64,000 nucleotides of DNA. Source: an uncultured Propionivibrio sp. (GTDB lineage Bacteria; Pseudomonadota; Gammaproteobacteria; Burkholderiales; Rhodocyclaceae). Both the position numbers and the translations under genes were made by a program. Under the pieces are notes generated by a model that had not been told where the DNA came from, ran no database searches, and saw only the letters and a program-made list of their open reading frames with translations. Of this stretch, positions 19,301 through 27,737 are shown one piece after another; within the stretch, counting starts at the first letter, position 1, and each line of letters starts with the position of its first letter. The stretch spans positions 806,001-870,000 of the forward strand of contig NZ_OY762655.1 of NCBI RefSeq assembly GCF_963666255.1. The letters run 5' to 3'.

Positions 19301-19537
19301 TTCGGGCACGTCGGCAAGATACGGGTTCGGCGGCGTCTCAGTCGTCGGCGGCACATAGACGCCGCCATGCCCGGTCGCCCAGCGACGGACCAGTATGTCC
19401 TTCTCGAAATGCGAACGCGCGGCCGCGTTGCCGATCTCGATTTCCGACGCATCGAGCTGGACAAGATTGGCCCACAGCGAACCGCAGACGAGCAACACCC
19501 AGGTTCCGGAGAGCATCCAGACGGACCTCAGCCTCAC
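16373..19537 (-). CDS. GGDEF-EAL c-di-GMP enzyme with periplasmic c-type haem sensor domain
   Basis: Membrane protein of 1,054 residues for cyclic di-GMP turnover. Order: TM1 (about 7-26), periplasmic Tll0287-like/DUF3365 domain with one haem c motif CLKCH (170-174), TM2 (207-227), three PAS domains (about 238-612), GGDEF (active-site motif GGDEF at 701-705) and EAL (about 800-1045; signature as EVL at 832-834, with DDFGTGYSSLAYLKRLPLD and NVIAEGVETEEQ conserved). Both catalytic sites look competent. I chose GTG with GGAGG four nt upstream; the next ATG, seven codons on, is an alternative. The haem suggests redox or gas sensing. It lies between the permease and hydrolase genes. Confidence 0.93.
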   Translation of the reverse strand: MRLRSVWMLSGTWVLLVCGSLWANLVQLDASEIEIGNAAARSHFEKDILVRRWATGHGGVYVPPTTETPPNPYLADVPERDVVTQGDKALTLLNPAYMTRQIYELAGRQIGVRGHITSLKPLRPENAPDEWERQALLAFERGATEASERVEVDRQKYVRLMRPLVTEEGCLKCHRAQGYELGQIRGGISVTVPLAPYVGVFERQRTKLLLGHCLVGLLGLAGLWAGLRRLQRAEAGLRDSESLFHTMSDWTSDWEYWVGPNGRFRYVSPSVFDLTGYRADEVMQSPEIVAALVHEDDRALWQAQFDDAGEAGAAPPLRSHDFRIVRRDGSVRWVTQRSRPVIGIDGTALGRRVSVQDITERRQAEAALRERETHYRVIYEASQDFITINRLSDGIFLDINQPYLDALGYVREELIGHTPTELSIWANPNDRVRFIDMLKREGRCRNLEACFRARDGHFVWALASSSIVELDGVQCIYSVTRDISERKETEVALAESEKHFRALYQASQDFIFINRLSDGVFLEVNPLFIEASGYRADEIIGRAAIELDVWADLLDRQRFYDALRHEGKCHGLETRLRRKNGELVWWYLSASIVELNGEACIYSVARDITERKLAEARINELAFYDPLTRLPNRTLLLDRLRQALIGSSRSGQYGALLLIDLDNFKTLNDTLGHDTGDRLLQQVAQRLLRSVRAEDTVARFGGDEFVIILSGLSSIESDAATQVERIGEKIVAAFAQTFYLQDTACQSAPSIGANLFLGQQVDIDTVLKQADIAMYRAKDEGGNGLCFFDPAMESLVLKHAALAEDLREALRQQQFLLHFQAQVSGGRLSGAEVLVRWQHPDKGLVSPGEFIPLAEETGLIIPLGNWVLETACAQLAAWEDDPLLSSLTISVNVSFQQFRQDDFVDQVLTTLKRTRANPERLKLELTESMLASNVDALIERMYALKAKGVGFALDDFGTGYSSLAYLKRLPLDHLKIDQSFVRDVFIDSNDSAIVKTIVALAQSLGLNVIAEGVETEEQRDYLASVGCHACQGYFFSRPLPIDDFERFVRKFQKA

Positions 19538-19687
19538 CTTGCCTCCCTGATTTATGTTCAATGAATGATTTTCCCGGTCGAATGTACTCCGTCTTGGCGC
19601 CTGAACGCAAACACAGCGAACACCAGCCATGACGAAGGCAAATCCGGAGTAGACTGACGGCATCAGTCCTCGCATCCAGCATCGGCC

Positions 19688-20518
19688 ATGACGATCTTCG
19701 ACGAAGCCAAAATCGACTGCCACTGCCACGTCTTCGACCCTGACCGCTTTCCCTACGCCGAAGGCAATTTCTACCACCCGGCCGGACAGGAGCGCGGCAC
19801 GCCGGCGCAATTCGCGGCGCTGCGCGAGGCCTACGGCATCAACGCCGCGCTGCTCGTCGGACCGAACTCGGGCTACGACCTCGACAACCGCTGCCTGCTC
19901 GACGCGATCGCCCGCGGCGACGGCCGGCTCAAGGGTATCGCCGTCGTGCGCAACGACGCCTCGCACGATGAACTCGCCGCGCTCAAGGCCCGGGGCATCG
20001 TCGGCGCCGCACTCAATCCGGCGCTGTTCGGCGTCGACAAATATGCCGATGCCGCCGGCCTGTTGCGGCACCTTGGGAAACTGGACATGATCGCCCAGAT
20101 CCAGGTTCGCGACGATCAGCTGCCGGCACTGCTGCCGATGCTCGACGCCTGCGACACTCGACTGCTCTTCGACCACTGCGGCCGCCCCGACATCGCCACC
20201 GGCGCCGACCAGCCGGCCTTCCGGGCGCTGCTCGATCTCGGCCGGCGCGGCCGCGCCTGGGTCAAGCTCTCGGGCTACGTGAAATTCGCCCGGACGCCGT
20301 TTCCCTACCCCGACACCCTGCCGTATGTCGAGGCGCTTCTCGACGCCTTCACGCCGGATGCCTGTCTCTGGGGATCCGACTGGCCTTTCCTGCGCGCGCC
20401 GGAACGGGTCGATTACGGCACCTTGCTCACGCTCGCCGAACGCCTGCTGCCGGATGCCGCCGACCGGCGCAAGGTGCTCCTGGAGACGCCGCGCCGCCTG
20501 TTCGGATTCACCTGCTGA
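19688..20518 (+). CDS. Amidohydrolase-2 family TIM-barrel hydrolase (lactonase-like)
   Basis: Metal-dependent hydrolase of 276 residues in the COG3618 group, which includes 2-pyrone-4,6-dicarboxylate hydrolase and sugar-acid lactonases. It has the N-terminal DCHCHVFDP metal motif, FDHCGRPD and a C-terminal WGSDWPF aspartate. No signal peptide is seen. It could act on a lactone produced by the hydroxyacid/sugar-acid locus 3 kb upstream, from which it is separated by the opposite-strand GGDEF-EAL gene; that link is inference. The ribosome site is weak, but the start matches the domain edge. Confidence 0.85.
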   Translation: MTIFDEAKIDCHCHVFDPDRFPYAEGNFYHPAGQERGTPAQFAALREAYGINAALLVGPNSGYDLDNRCLLDAIARGDGRLKGIAVVRNDASHDELAALKARGIVGAALNPALFGVDKYADAAGLLRHLGKLDMIAQIQVRDDQLPALLPMLDACDTRLLFDHCGRPDIATGADQPAFRALLDLGRRGRAWVKLSGYVKFARTPFPYPDTLPYVEALLDAFTPDACLWGSDWPFLRAPERVDYGTLLTLAERLLPDAADRRKVLLETPRRLFGFTC

Positions 20519-20603
20519 CCCAGGCGAGGAGCTGCCGGCATACCGATGGACTTGAATCAGCGTATCGGGAGGTAGCGATGCGAAAGTCATCGGAGGGAAT
20601 GAC

Positions 20604-21809
20604 ATGAAGCCCATTTCGCCTGCAACAGGCAACGAAAGGTCATCGAAGATCGCCGCATCGGCGACCGCCGTCGCGCGCGCGCTGCTCGCCGCCGGCCTGC
20701 TCGCCGGCCTCCAGGGCTGCGTCGCAAAACTCGTCGACGACATCGTCACCGCAAAATGCGTTGCCGGCGACTGCGTCAACGGCAAGGGCTCGGTTCTCGG
20801 TTTCGGCGGCTGGAGCTATGCCGGCGAATTCCGCAACGGCGAGGCGCAGGGCCAAGGGGCCTTCACCTGGATGGACGGCACCCGCTTCGAAGGCCATTTC
20901 GAGGGCGGCCGCCGCGTCGGCCCGGGTACGCTGACGCGCACCAATGGCGAAGTCGTGCACGGCATCTGGAACGACGTCAAAGGCGTCGGCTACCAGAAGT
21001 TCGAGGAATTCAACGCAGTCCCGCGCCGCATCGACGCCGCAGATATGCCACTCGCATCAACGGCAGCCCCACCCGTCGCCGAGGCATCGGCGCCACGTCC
21101 AGCAACAGCTGACAAGGCCGCCCTCCCGACCGCATCGGCCCGGCGCGTCGCGCTGGTCATCGGCAACGCCGCCTACCGCGAGGCACCGCTGAAAAATCCC
21201 GCCAACGATGCCCGCGACATCGCCGCGGCGCTCACTCGCCTGGGCTTCGAGGTCATCCTGCGCACCGACGCGACGCTGCCGCAGATGGAGCAGGCGATCG
21301 ACGCCTTCTACGATCGTCTCAGGAAAGGCGGTACCGGGCTGTTCTACTTCGCCGGCCACGGCCTGCAGGTCGGCGGCGTCAATTACCTCGTGCCGGTCGG
21401 CGCCCGCCTGCAGAGCGAGTCGGACGCGCGCTACCAGACCGTCGACGCGGGCCGCGTGCTCGGCAAGATGGAAGATGCCGCCAACGGACTCAACATCGTC
21501 ATCCTCGACGCCTGCCGCAACAATCCCTTCGCGCGCAGCTTCCGCTCGGCCGCCCAGGGCCTCGCCAAGATGGATGCGCCGACCGGCTCGCTGATCGCCT
21601 ACGCCACGGCGCCCGGCTCGGTCGCCGCCGACGGCGAGGGCCGCAACGGCGTCTACACCCGCAACCTGCTCCAGCATCTGGGCACGCGTGGACTCTCGGT
21701 CGAGGAAATGTTCAAACGCGTGCGCCTCGGCGTCGTCGCCGACACCCAGAAAACGCAGGTGCCCTGGGAAGCCTCGTCACTGACCGGCGATTTCCGCTTC
21801 GCCGAATGA
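20604..21809 (+). CDS. Lipoprotein with MORN repeats and caspase-like peptidase domain
   Basis: Secreted, probably lipid-anchored protein of 401 residues. A signal sequence ends in the lipobox LQGC, giving Cys39 as the lipid site. About three MORN-type repeats follow (69-128; WSYAGEFRNGEAQGQG, RFEGHFEGGRRVGPG). After a Pro/Ala linker comes a caspase (peptidase C14) domain (about 176-400) with the dyad His252 in YFAGHGLQ and Cys304 in LDACRNNPF, plus the substrate-pocket NDARDIAAALTRLGF region. Both catalytic residues are present, so activity is plausible. GGAGGG precedes the start. It stands alone between a hydrolase and a convergent kinase; target proteins are unknown. Confidence 0.9.
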   Translation: MKPISPATGNERSSKIAASATAVARALLAAGLLAGLQGCVAKLVDDIVTAKCVAGDCVNGKGSVLGFGGWSYAGEFRNGEAQGQGAFTWMDGTRFEGHFEGGRRVGPGTLTRTNGEVVHGIWNDVKGVGYQKFEEFNAVPRRIDAADMPLASTAAPPVAEASAPRPATADKAALPTASARRVALVIGNAAYREAPLKNPANDARDIAAALTRLGFEVILRTDATLPQMEQAIDAFYDRLRKGGTGLFYFAGHGLQVGGVNYLVPVGARLQSESDARYQTVDAGRVLGKMEDAANGLNIVILDACRNNPFARSFRSAAQGLAKMDAPTGSLIAYATAPGSVAADGEGRNGVYTRNLLQHLGTRGLSVEEMFKRVRLGVVADTQKTQVPWEASSLTGDFRFAE

Positions 21810-21815
21810 GCCCGC

Positions 21816-24800
21816 TCAGTCGAGATCCACGCCGGTGCGCGACACGAAGTCGAGCAACAGCGACAAGGCCGCGCTGAAGTCGTAGCTCGACACGGCCTCG
21901 GCAAAAGACGCGTACGCCGCGCCCATGGCCGTATGCAACAGGCTCTCGTTCGCTTCGACCAGGCTGCCGCTGGTGAAGTCGTCACGTTCCAGCCGCCGCA
22001 CGAGTTGCCGGCAGACATCCCGCAGTTGCGCATCATCGACCGCGGCACCGACCGCTGGCGCCGCACGCTCGGGCAATACCGCCCGTATGGCGGTGAATAA
22101 GACGTCGAGCTTGGCGCCGATGGCCGCCACCGAGTCCTGCAGCGCCTCGACCGTGCACCGCTGCCGGATCGCGGATTCCAGGCTTTCGGCATCGGCACGG
22201 ATCTCCGGCGCACCGATCTGCGCCGACACGCCCTTCAACGTATGCGCCAGACGCTCCGCCTGCCCCCAGTCCGCCTGTTCCAGCGCGATTTTTGTCTGCG
22301 CGGCGAAGCGCGTCTGCCCGGCGACGAAGCGCGCCAGCAGCGATTCGTAGAGATCGCGCCGGCCCATGGCATGGCGCAGGCCCGCCGCGAAGTCGATGCC
22401 GCTGATCGGCGTCGCGCTCGCGTCCGGCACGGCAGCCGCCACCGGCGATTCCACCGTGTGTGCCGATGCCACCTGACCGTCACGGCGCGTCCAGCGCCGG
22501 ACCTTGTCAAGCAGGTCGTCCGGATCGATCGGCTTGGCGATGTGGTCGTTCATACCGGACTCAATGCAGCGTTCGCGATCACCGGACATCGCATTCGCGG
22601 TCATCGCCACGATCGGCAGATCGGCGCACTGCGGCAGTTGGCGGATGCGCCGGGTCGCCTCGTAGCCGTCCATCACCGGCATCTGCACATCCATGAAGAC
22701 AATGTCGTATGGCTCGGGACCGCCCAGCGCGGCTTCGATCTGGGCACAGGCGACTGCGCCGTTCTCGGCGATATCGACGACGAAGCCGATGCTCGCGAGC
22801 AGTTCGTAAGCGACTTCCTGATTAAGATCGTTATCCTCGACGACCAATGCGCGAATCCCCGCGAATTCGGTCGCCCCCGGATCGTCGTCAAGCGGCGCGA
22901 CGATACGTTCCTCGTCCCGCGCGGCGCCCAGGACACGCATGACGGTGTCAAAAATCAGCGATGGCGTCACCGGCTTGATCAGCACATCCTCGATCCCGAC
23001 TTCGGCGGAGAGCTTCATCACCTCGTCACGCCCGTACGCGGTCACCATCACCAGATGCGGTTGCGTGACCGAATTCAGCTCACGGATCTTCCGGGCTGTC
23101 GCGACACCGTCCATCTCCGGCATCTGCCAGTCGAGGAAGACGATCTCGTAGGGATGTCCTTCGGCCGAGGCGCGCAATACCTCGGTCGCCGCATCGCGTC
23201 CGGTCGCGACGGCTGAGGTCACGAAGGTCATGCTTTGCAGCATGTCGACGGCGACGTTACGGGCATGGGCATTGTCGTCGACGACGAGGACACGCCGGTT
23301 GCGCAAGTCGGGATCGGGCAACAGTGTCCGCGCCCTTCCCGTGCCGACCGTCACGCGGATCTCGAACCAGAACGACGAGCCGCGCCCGAGTTCGCTGTCG
23401 ACACCGACGCGACCGCCCATCAGTTCCGCCAGTTGCCGGCAGATTGCAAGGCCCAGGCCGGTCCCGCCGTACTTGCGCGTCGTCGAGGTATCGCCCTGCT
23501 CGAAGCTTCTGAACAGGCGGCTGCGCTGTTCATCGCTCAGGCCGATGCCGGTGTCGGTTACCGAAAAGTTCAGCAGCACGGCGTCGGACGCGCGTTCGAG
23601 CATCGAGGCGCGAACGGTGATCTCCCCATGCTCGGTGAATTTGAGCGCGTTGTTGGCATAATTGATCAGGATCTGGCCGATGCGCAGCGGATCGCCGACC
23701 AGATTGCGCGGGATGTCATCGTCGACGTCGATGATGAATTCGAGCCCCTGTATCGCTGCCTTTTCCGAGAGCAGGCTGGCGACATTCTCGAAGACGCGGT
23801 CGAGATCGAATTCGATCGTCTCGACGACCATCTTGCCCGCCTCGATCTTCGACAGGTCGAGGATGTCGTTGATGATGCCAAGCAGGTGCTGGCTGGAGAC
23901 CTGGATTTTCCGCAGATACTCGCGCTGCGGCGGGGTGAGTTCGGTCTTCATCGCCAGGTAGGCCATGCCGATGATGGCATTCATCGGCGTGCGGATCTCG
24001 TGGCTCATGTTGGCGAGGAAATCCGAGCGCATCTGCGCCGCCGCCTCCGCCAGCGCGCGCGCATTCTTCATTTCCTCCATGGCGGCGCGCTCGACGCTGA
24101 TGTCCTCGAAGATGCCGAGCGCACAACTCTCCGGATCGTCCGGATCGAGCAGCCGGCTGGTAATTCGCACCCAGACCGGCGAACCGTCCTTGCGCACCAT
24201 CTGTTGTTCGCGGATATGGGTCTCGCCGTGCGCCATCTGATCGTACACACTGCCGCCGCCGACCGCATAGGACGCCTCGTCCGGAAACCAGAGGCGCGTG
24301 GGCTGGCCGTCGAACTCGCCCGGACCATAGCCGAAGATTTCCTCTTGCCGCCGGTTGCAGCGCAGGATGATGCGCTCGCGCGTGGTCAGCACGATACCGA
24401 CCGTGGCCGAATCGAAAATCGCGCGTAATTCTTCGTGCGCCATCTGCAAGGCCTCCGCCGCTTCGCGCTCGGCCGTGATGTCTTCGAAAATGACGACAAG
24501 CCCCTTGCCAAGATCGCCGGCATCGATCGCCCGGCTCGACACCCGGCACCAGATCGGCGTGCCGTCCTTGCGGATCAGCGGCATCTCGCGGATATCGATG
24601 CTTCCGTGCGCGAGCAGCGAATAGATGTCTTCGGCGATGCGTTCGTAGGATGCGTTGTCGGGATACCAGATCCGCGTCGAGCGGCCGATCTGCTCGCCGT
24701 CGTCATAGCCGAAGATCTCGTCCATGCGGCGATTGCAGCGGACGATGACCCGGTTGATCAGCAGCACGATGCCGGAACTTGCCGCCTCGAACAGGGCGTT

Positions 24801-27710
24801 CTGCTCGCGCAATGCCGCATGCAACTCGACGGTGCGGGTCTCGACCAGCGCCTCCAGGTGTTCGCGATGACGTTCGAGTTCATCGCTCATGCGCTTCTTC
24901 TCGGTGATGTCTTCCTTGATTGCAAGATAGTGGGTGATCCGTCCGTCTTCCTGACGGACCGGGGCGATATTGGCGAACTCGACATACTCGCTGCCGTCCT
25001 TGCGCAGGTTGATGAGTTCGCCGCACCAGGGCTGGCCGTTCGAGAGGGCTTGCCACATCGCGTCGTAGGTGGCCGGCGGCGTGTGCCCCGATTTCAGCAC
25101 CCGCGGATTCAGGCCGCAGGCTTCCTCGCGGCTGTAGCCCGTGTTGCGGACAAAGGTCTCGTTGACGTATTCGATGCGCGCGTCGAGGTCGGTGATGACG
25201 ATGCTCTCGGGGCTTTGCTCGACGGCGAGGAAGAGCTTGCGCAGCTGATCCTCCTGGCGTTTGGCGGCGGTAATATCTTCCTTCACCGCAACATAGCTGG
25301 TGATCGTGCCGTCGGCCTGGCGCAGCGGAATCAGGTGCGCCGACTCGACGAATTCCTCGCCGTCGCGATTACGGTTGATGAACTCGCCCTTCCATGGCTC
25401 GCCACGCAGCAATGTCGCCCACATCTCACGGTAGACGCTGTCGGGCGTCTTGCCGGACTTCAGGATGCGCGGCGTCTGGCCGATCACTTCCTCGCGCGTA
25501 TAACCGGTGATGCGCGTGAAGGCCGGATTGACATATTCGATCCGGCTGTCGAGATCGGCAATGACGACCGGGTTGGGACTCTGCTCGACGACGAGCGAGA
25601 GCTTGCGCAGTTCCGCCTGCGCGCGCCTTTCCTCGGAAATGTCACGCCAGATGGCAAGAAAATAGTCGCGATCGTGCAGCTTCAGCGACCGGACCGTCAC
25701 CCGCACATCGAACAGGCTGCCGTCCTTGCGCCGATGACGCGTCTCGAAGCTCGCCATGCCCTTGGTGATGATCTGTTGCTGGGCGGCGATCATCTCGTCC
25801 GGCGAGAAGACCACCTGAACATCTCCGACCGTCTGGGCCAGATGCTCCTCGCGCGTATAGCCGAGCATCCGGCAACTGGCCGCGTTGGCCTCGAGGAAAC
25901 GCATCGTCTTCGGATCGGTCAGCTCGATCGCGTCGGGGGCCTGATCGAGCACTGCCTGCGTCAGGGCGTGATTGTCGCGCATCACCTGCTGCATGCGCAT
26001 GTTGCGAATGCCATACGCAATATCGCCGACCAGCGATTCGAGCAGCGCGACCTCTTCGCGATCGAAAACCCCGGATCTGCCGGCATACAGGTTGAAGACG
26101 CCGAAACAGGTGCCGGCCTCGTCGAGCAGCGGCAACGCGATAAGCGCCCGACAGCCCCGCTGCCGCGCCGCGTCGCGCCATGTGGCGCACAGCGGATCGA
26201 TGTCGATGTCCTGGATAACGACAGTACGCCATTCGCGCAGTGCGACCAGGGCCGGCTCAGGACCGAAGTTCCCGTCGTCCCCGAACAGCGCCGTCGTCCC
26301 GAGCTGATCGTCTCCGGCACCGTACGTCGCGACCGGACGCAGCGTCGCCGCCCCCGCTTCCGGCACCAGTCCGAACCAGGCCATCGCGTAGCCACCGGCA
26401 TCGACCGCGAGGCGGCAGAAATCGTCGATCAACTGCGGCTCCGACTGCGCATGGATCAGCATCTGGCTGCAGCGGTTTGCCGTACTCAGGGCCCGGTGGG
26501 CCTTGGTCAGCGCCTGCTGCGTCTCGCGGCGATCAAGCACGCTGGCCAGTCGATTGGCCAAGGTCTCGAAGAGCGCCCGCTCCTCGGCGAGGAAAGGCTC
26601 GCCGGCGTTGGCCGGCAGCGCGCCGACATACGTGATGGCGATCTGATCGCCGCCGGGTTGCGCCGCGCCGATCGGCACCGCCAACTGCAGACCATCTGGC
26701 AGCGCGCCATGGCGCACGCCGTGAAAATCGACGCAACCGACCGCCAACTCCGGATAGCGCATCGCCGCCGGCAGACGCCTGGCCACCGCGTCGAGCACTT
26801 CGTCGAGCGGGCACTGCGTCTCCTCGGTCAGGCGCGTCACATCGTAGAGACAAGTGATTTCCTTGATGCGCTCGCCAAGATCGTATTCAGCTTGACGACG
26901 CACCAGCATCGTCTCGCGGAACACAAGTACCGCGGCCGCGAGCCCCTGCAACATGCCGCGCTTCTGCACGGCCATGCGCTCGACCTCGGGCAGCGTCTGC
27001 GGATCGACCTCGCCGCGGCTGAGTCCGTCAAGCGCGGTACCGACCGTGATCAGCCGCGCCGACAATCGCCGGATCAGCAGGAACCAGACCCCCATCAGCG
27101 CAATGACCAGCGCTCCGCTGATGAGCATGTTCTCGATGGCGTGTGCGTGGAACGCCTGCTCGCGCGCCGCGCTGCGCGCCAGCGAGCGGTCGGTGACGCT
27201 GCGGACGATGTCGCGCGTGTGCTCCGACAGGTAGAGATAGCGGTTGGCCGCGAGATAGGCCGACTGCATGGCCGATTTCGGCTCGACGACGGCGAGATCG
27301 GTCGCTTCGAGGATGAAGCGCTTGTAGGCCGAGAAGTCTTCCTTCGCCTTCGCGAAGTTTTCTTCGTCGTCGAAATACCCGAGGCTCTCGAATGCCTTCT
27401 CGAGTTCAGGCAGACGGCCGAGCAAGTCCTGGCGTTGCCGGCGGGCACCGGCGGCATCCAGGCGGCCGGCGGAAACCTCCCCGAGCATTTCCGCGACCTG
27501 GTGCTGGATCGCCGCGACGCTCTGGTTGAACGCGGTCACCGTGTTGATCCGTTCGAGATCCTGCACACTCTGCGCACTGGCGGCGAGATGATCTTCATGC
27601 AGGCGGTCGAACGACAGCAGGTTGAATCCGCCGGTCAGCAGCGCGATGAGTAGCGCCGGCAGAAAGAAGACGTTGAGGTAGGGAAGAAGTTTGCGCATCT
27701 CCGTCTTCAT
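21816..27710 (-). CDS. Giant hybrid histidine kinase: TM-HAMP-GAF2-PAS5-HisKA-HATPase-REC2-HPt
   Basis: Sensor kinase of 1,964 residues. Order: TM1 (about 8-32), helical sensor, TM2 (about 195-215), HAMP, two GAF-like domains (about 290-590), five PAS domains (about 590-1190; each with motifs such as VNPAFTRITGYTREE or RCNRRQEEIFGYGPGE), HisKA with His1237 in [15 protein letters not shown], HATPase_c, receivers with Asp1527 (LDWQMPEMDG) and Asp1674 (MDVQMPVMDG), and an HPt domain with His1823 in AHTLKGVSAQIG. All phosphorelay residues are present. It begins 28 nt after an HD-GYP response regulator, its likely output. The ribosome site is weak; a GTG five codons upstream is possible. Confidence 0.93.
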   Translation of the reverse strand: MKTEMRKLLPYLNVFFLPALLIALLTGGFNLLSFDRLHEDHLAASAQSVQDLERINTVTAFNQSVAAIQHQVAEMLGEVSAGRLDAAGARRQRQDLLGRLPELEKAFESLGYFDDEENFAKAKEDFSAYKRFILEATDLAVVEPKSAMQSAYLAANRYLYLSEHTRDIVRSVTDRSLARSAAREQAFHAHAIENMLISGALVIALMGVWFLLIRRLSARLITVGTALDGLSRGEVDPQTLPEVERMAVQKRGMLQGLAAAVLVFRETMLVRRQAEYDLGERIKEITCLYDVTRLTEETQCPLDEVLDAVARRLPAAMRYPELAVGCVDFHGVRHGALPDGLQLAVPIGAAQPGGDQIAITYVGALPANAGEPFLAEERALFETLANRLASVLDRRETQQALTKAHRALSTANRCSQMLIHAQSEPQLIDDFCRLAVDAGGYAMAWFGLVPEAGAATLRPVATYGAGDDQLGTTALFGDDGNFGPEPALVALREWRTVVIQDIDIDPLCATWRDAARQRGCRALIALPLLDEAGTCFGVFNLYAGRSGVFDREEVALLESLVGDIAYGIRNMRMQQVMRDNHALTQAVLDQAPDAIELTDPKTMRFLEANAASCRMLGYTREEHLAQTVGDVQVVFSPDEMIAAQQQIITKGMASFETRHRRKDGSLFDVRVTVRSLKLHDRDYFLAIWRDISEERRAQAELRKLSLVVEQSPNPVVIADLDSRIEYVNPAFTRITGYTREEVIGQTPRILKSGKTPDSVYREMWATLLRGEPWKGEFINRNRDGEEFVESAHLIPLRQADGTITSYVAVKEDITAAKRQEDQLRKLFLAVEQSPESIVITDLDARIEYVNETFVRNTGYSREEACGLNPRVLKSGHTPPATYDAMWQALSNGQPWCGELINLRKDGSEYVEFANIAPVRQEDGRITHYLAIKEDITEKKRMSDELERHREHLEALVETRTVELHAALREQNALFEAASSGIVLLINRVIVRCNRRMDEIFGYDDGEQIGRSTRIWYPDNASYERIAEDIYSLLAHGSIDIREMPLIRKDGTPIWCRVSSRAIDAGDLGKGLVVIFEDITAEREAAEALQMAHEELRAIFDSATVGIVLTTRERIILRCNRRQEEIFGYGPGEFDGQPTRLWFPDEASYAVGGGSVYDQMAHGETHIREQQMVRKDGSPVWVRITSRLLDPDDPESCALGIFEDISVERAAMEEMKNARALAEAAAQMRSDFLANMSHEIRTPMNAIIGMAYLAMKTELTPPQREYLRKIQVSSQHLLGIINDILDLSKIEAGKMVVETIEFDLDRVFENVASLLSEKAAIQGLEFIIDVDDDIPRNLVGDPLRIGQILINYANNALKFTEHGEITVRASMLERASDAVLLNFSVTDTGIGLSDEQRSRLFRSFEQGDTSTTRKYGGTGLGLAICRQLAELMGGRVGVDSELGRGSSFWFEIRVTVGTGRARTLLPDPDLRNRRVLVVDDNAHARNVAVDMLQSMTFVTSAVATGRDAATEVLRASAEGHPYEIVFLDWQMPEMDGVATARKIRELNSVTQPHLVMVTAYGRDEVMKLSAEVGIEDVLIKPVTPSLIFDTVMRVLGAARDEERIVAPLDDDPGATEFAGIRALVVEDNDLNQEVAYELLASIGFVVDIAENGAVACAQIEAALGGPEPYDIVFMDVQMPVMDGYEATRRIRQLPQCADLPIVAMTANAMSGDRERCIESGMNDHIAKPIDPDDLLDKVRRWTRRDGQVASAHTVESPVAAAVPDASATPISGIDFAAGLRHAMGRRDLYESLLARFVAGQTRFAAQTKIALEQADWGQAERLAHTLKGVSAQIGAPEIRADAESLESAIRQRCTVEALQDSVAAIGAKLDVLFTAIRAVLPERAAPAVGAAVDDAQLRDVCRQLVRRLERDDFTSGSLVEANESLLHTAMGAAYASFAEAVSSYDFSAALSLLLDFVSRTGVDLD

Positions 27711-27737
27711 GGAATCACCCGGCACTCCCCCCCGGCG

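Noticed and set aside
24435-27653. Very long plus-strand open frame opposite the giant kinase
   Set aside because: No domain is recognisable and no ribosome site is present; it results from high G/C codon bias of the kinase gene.
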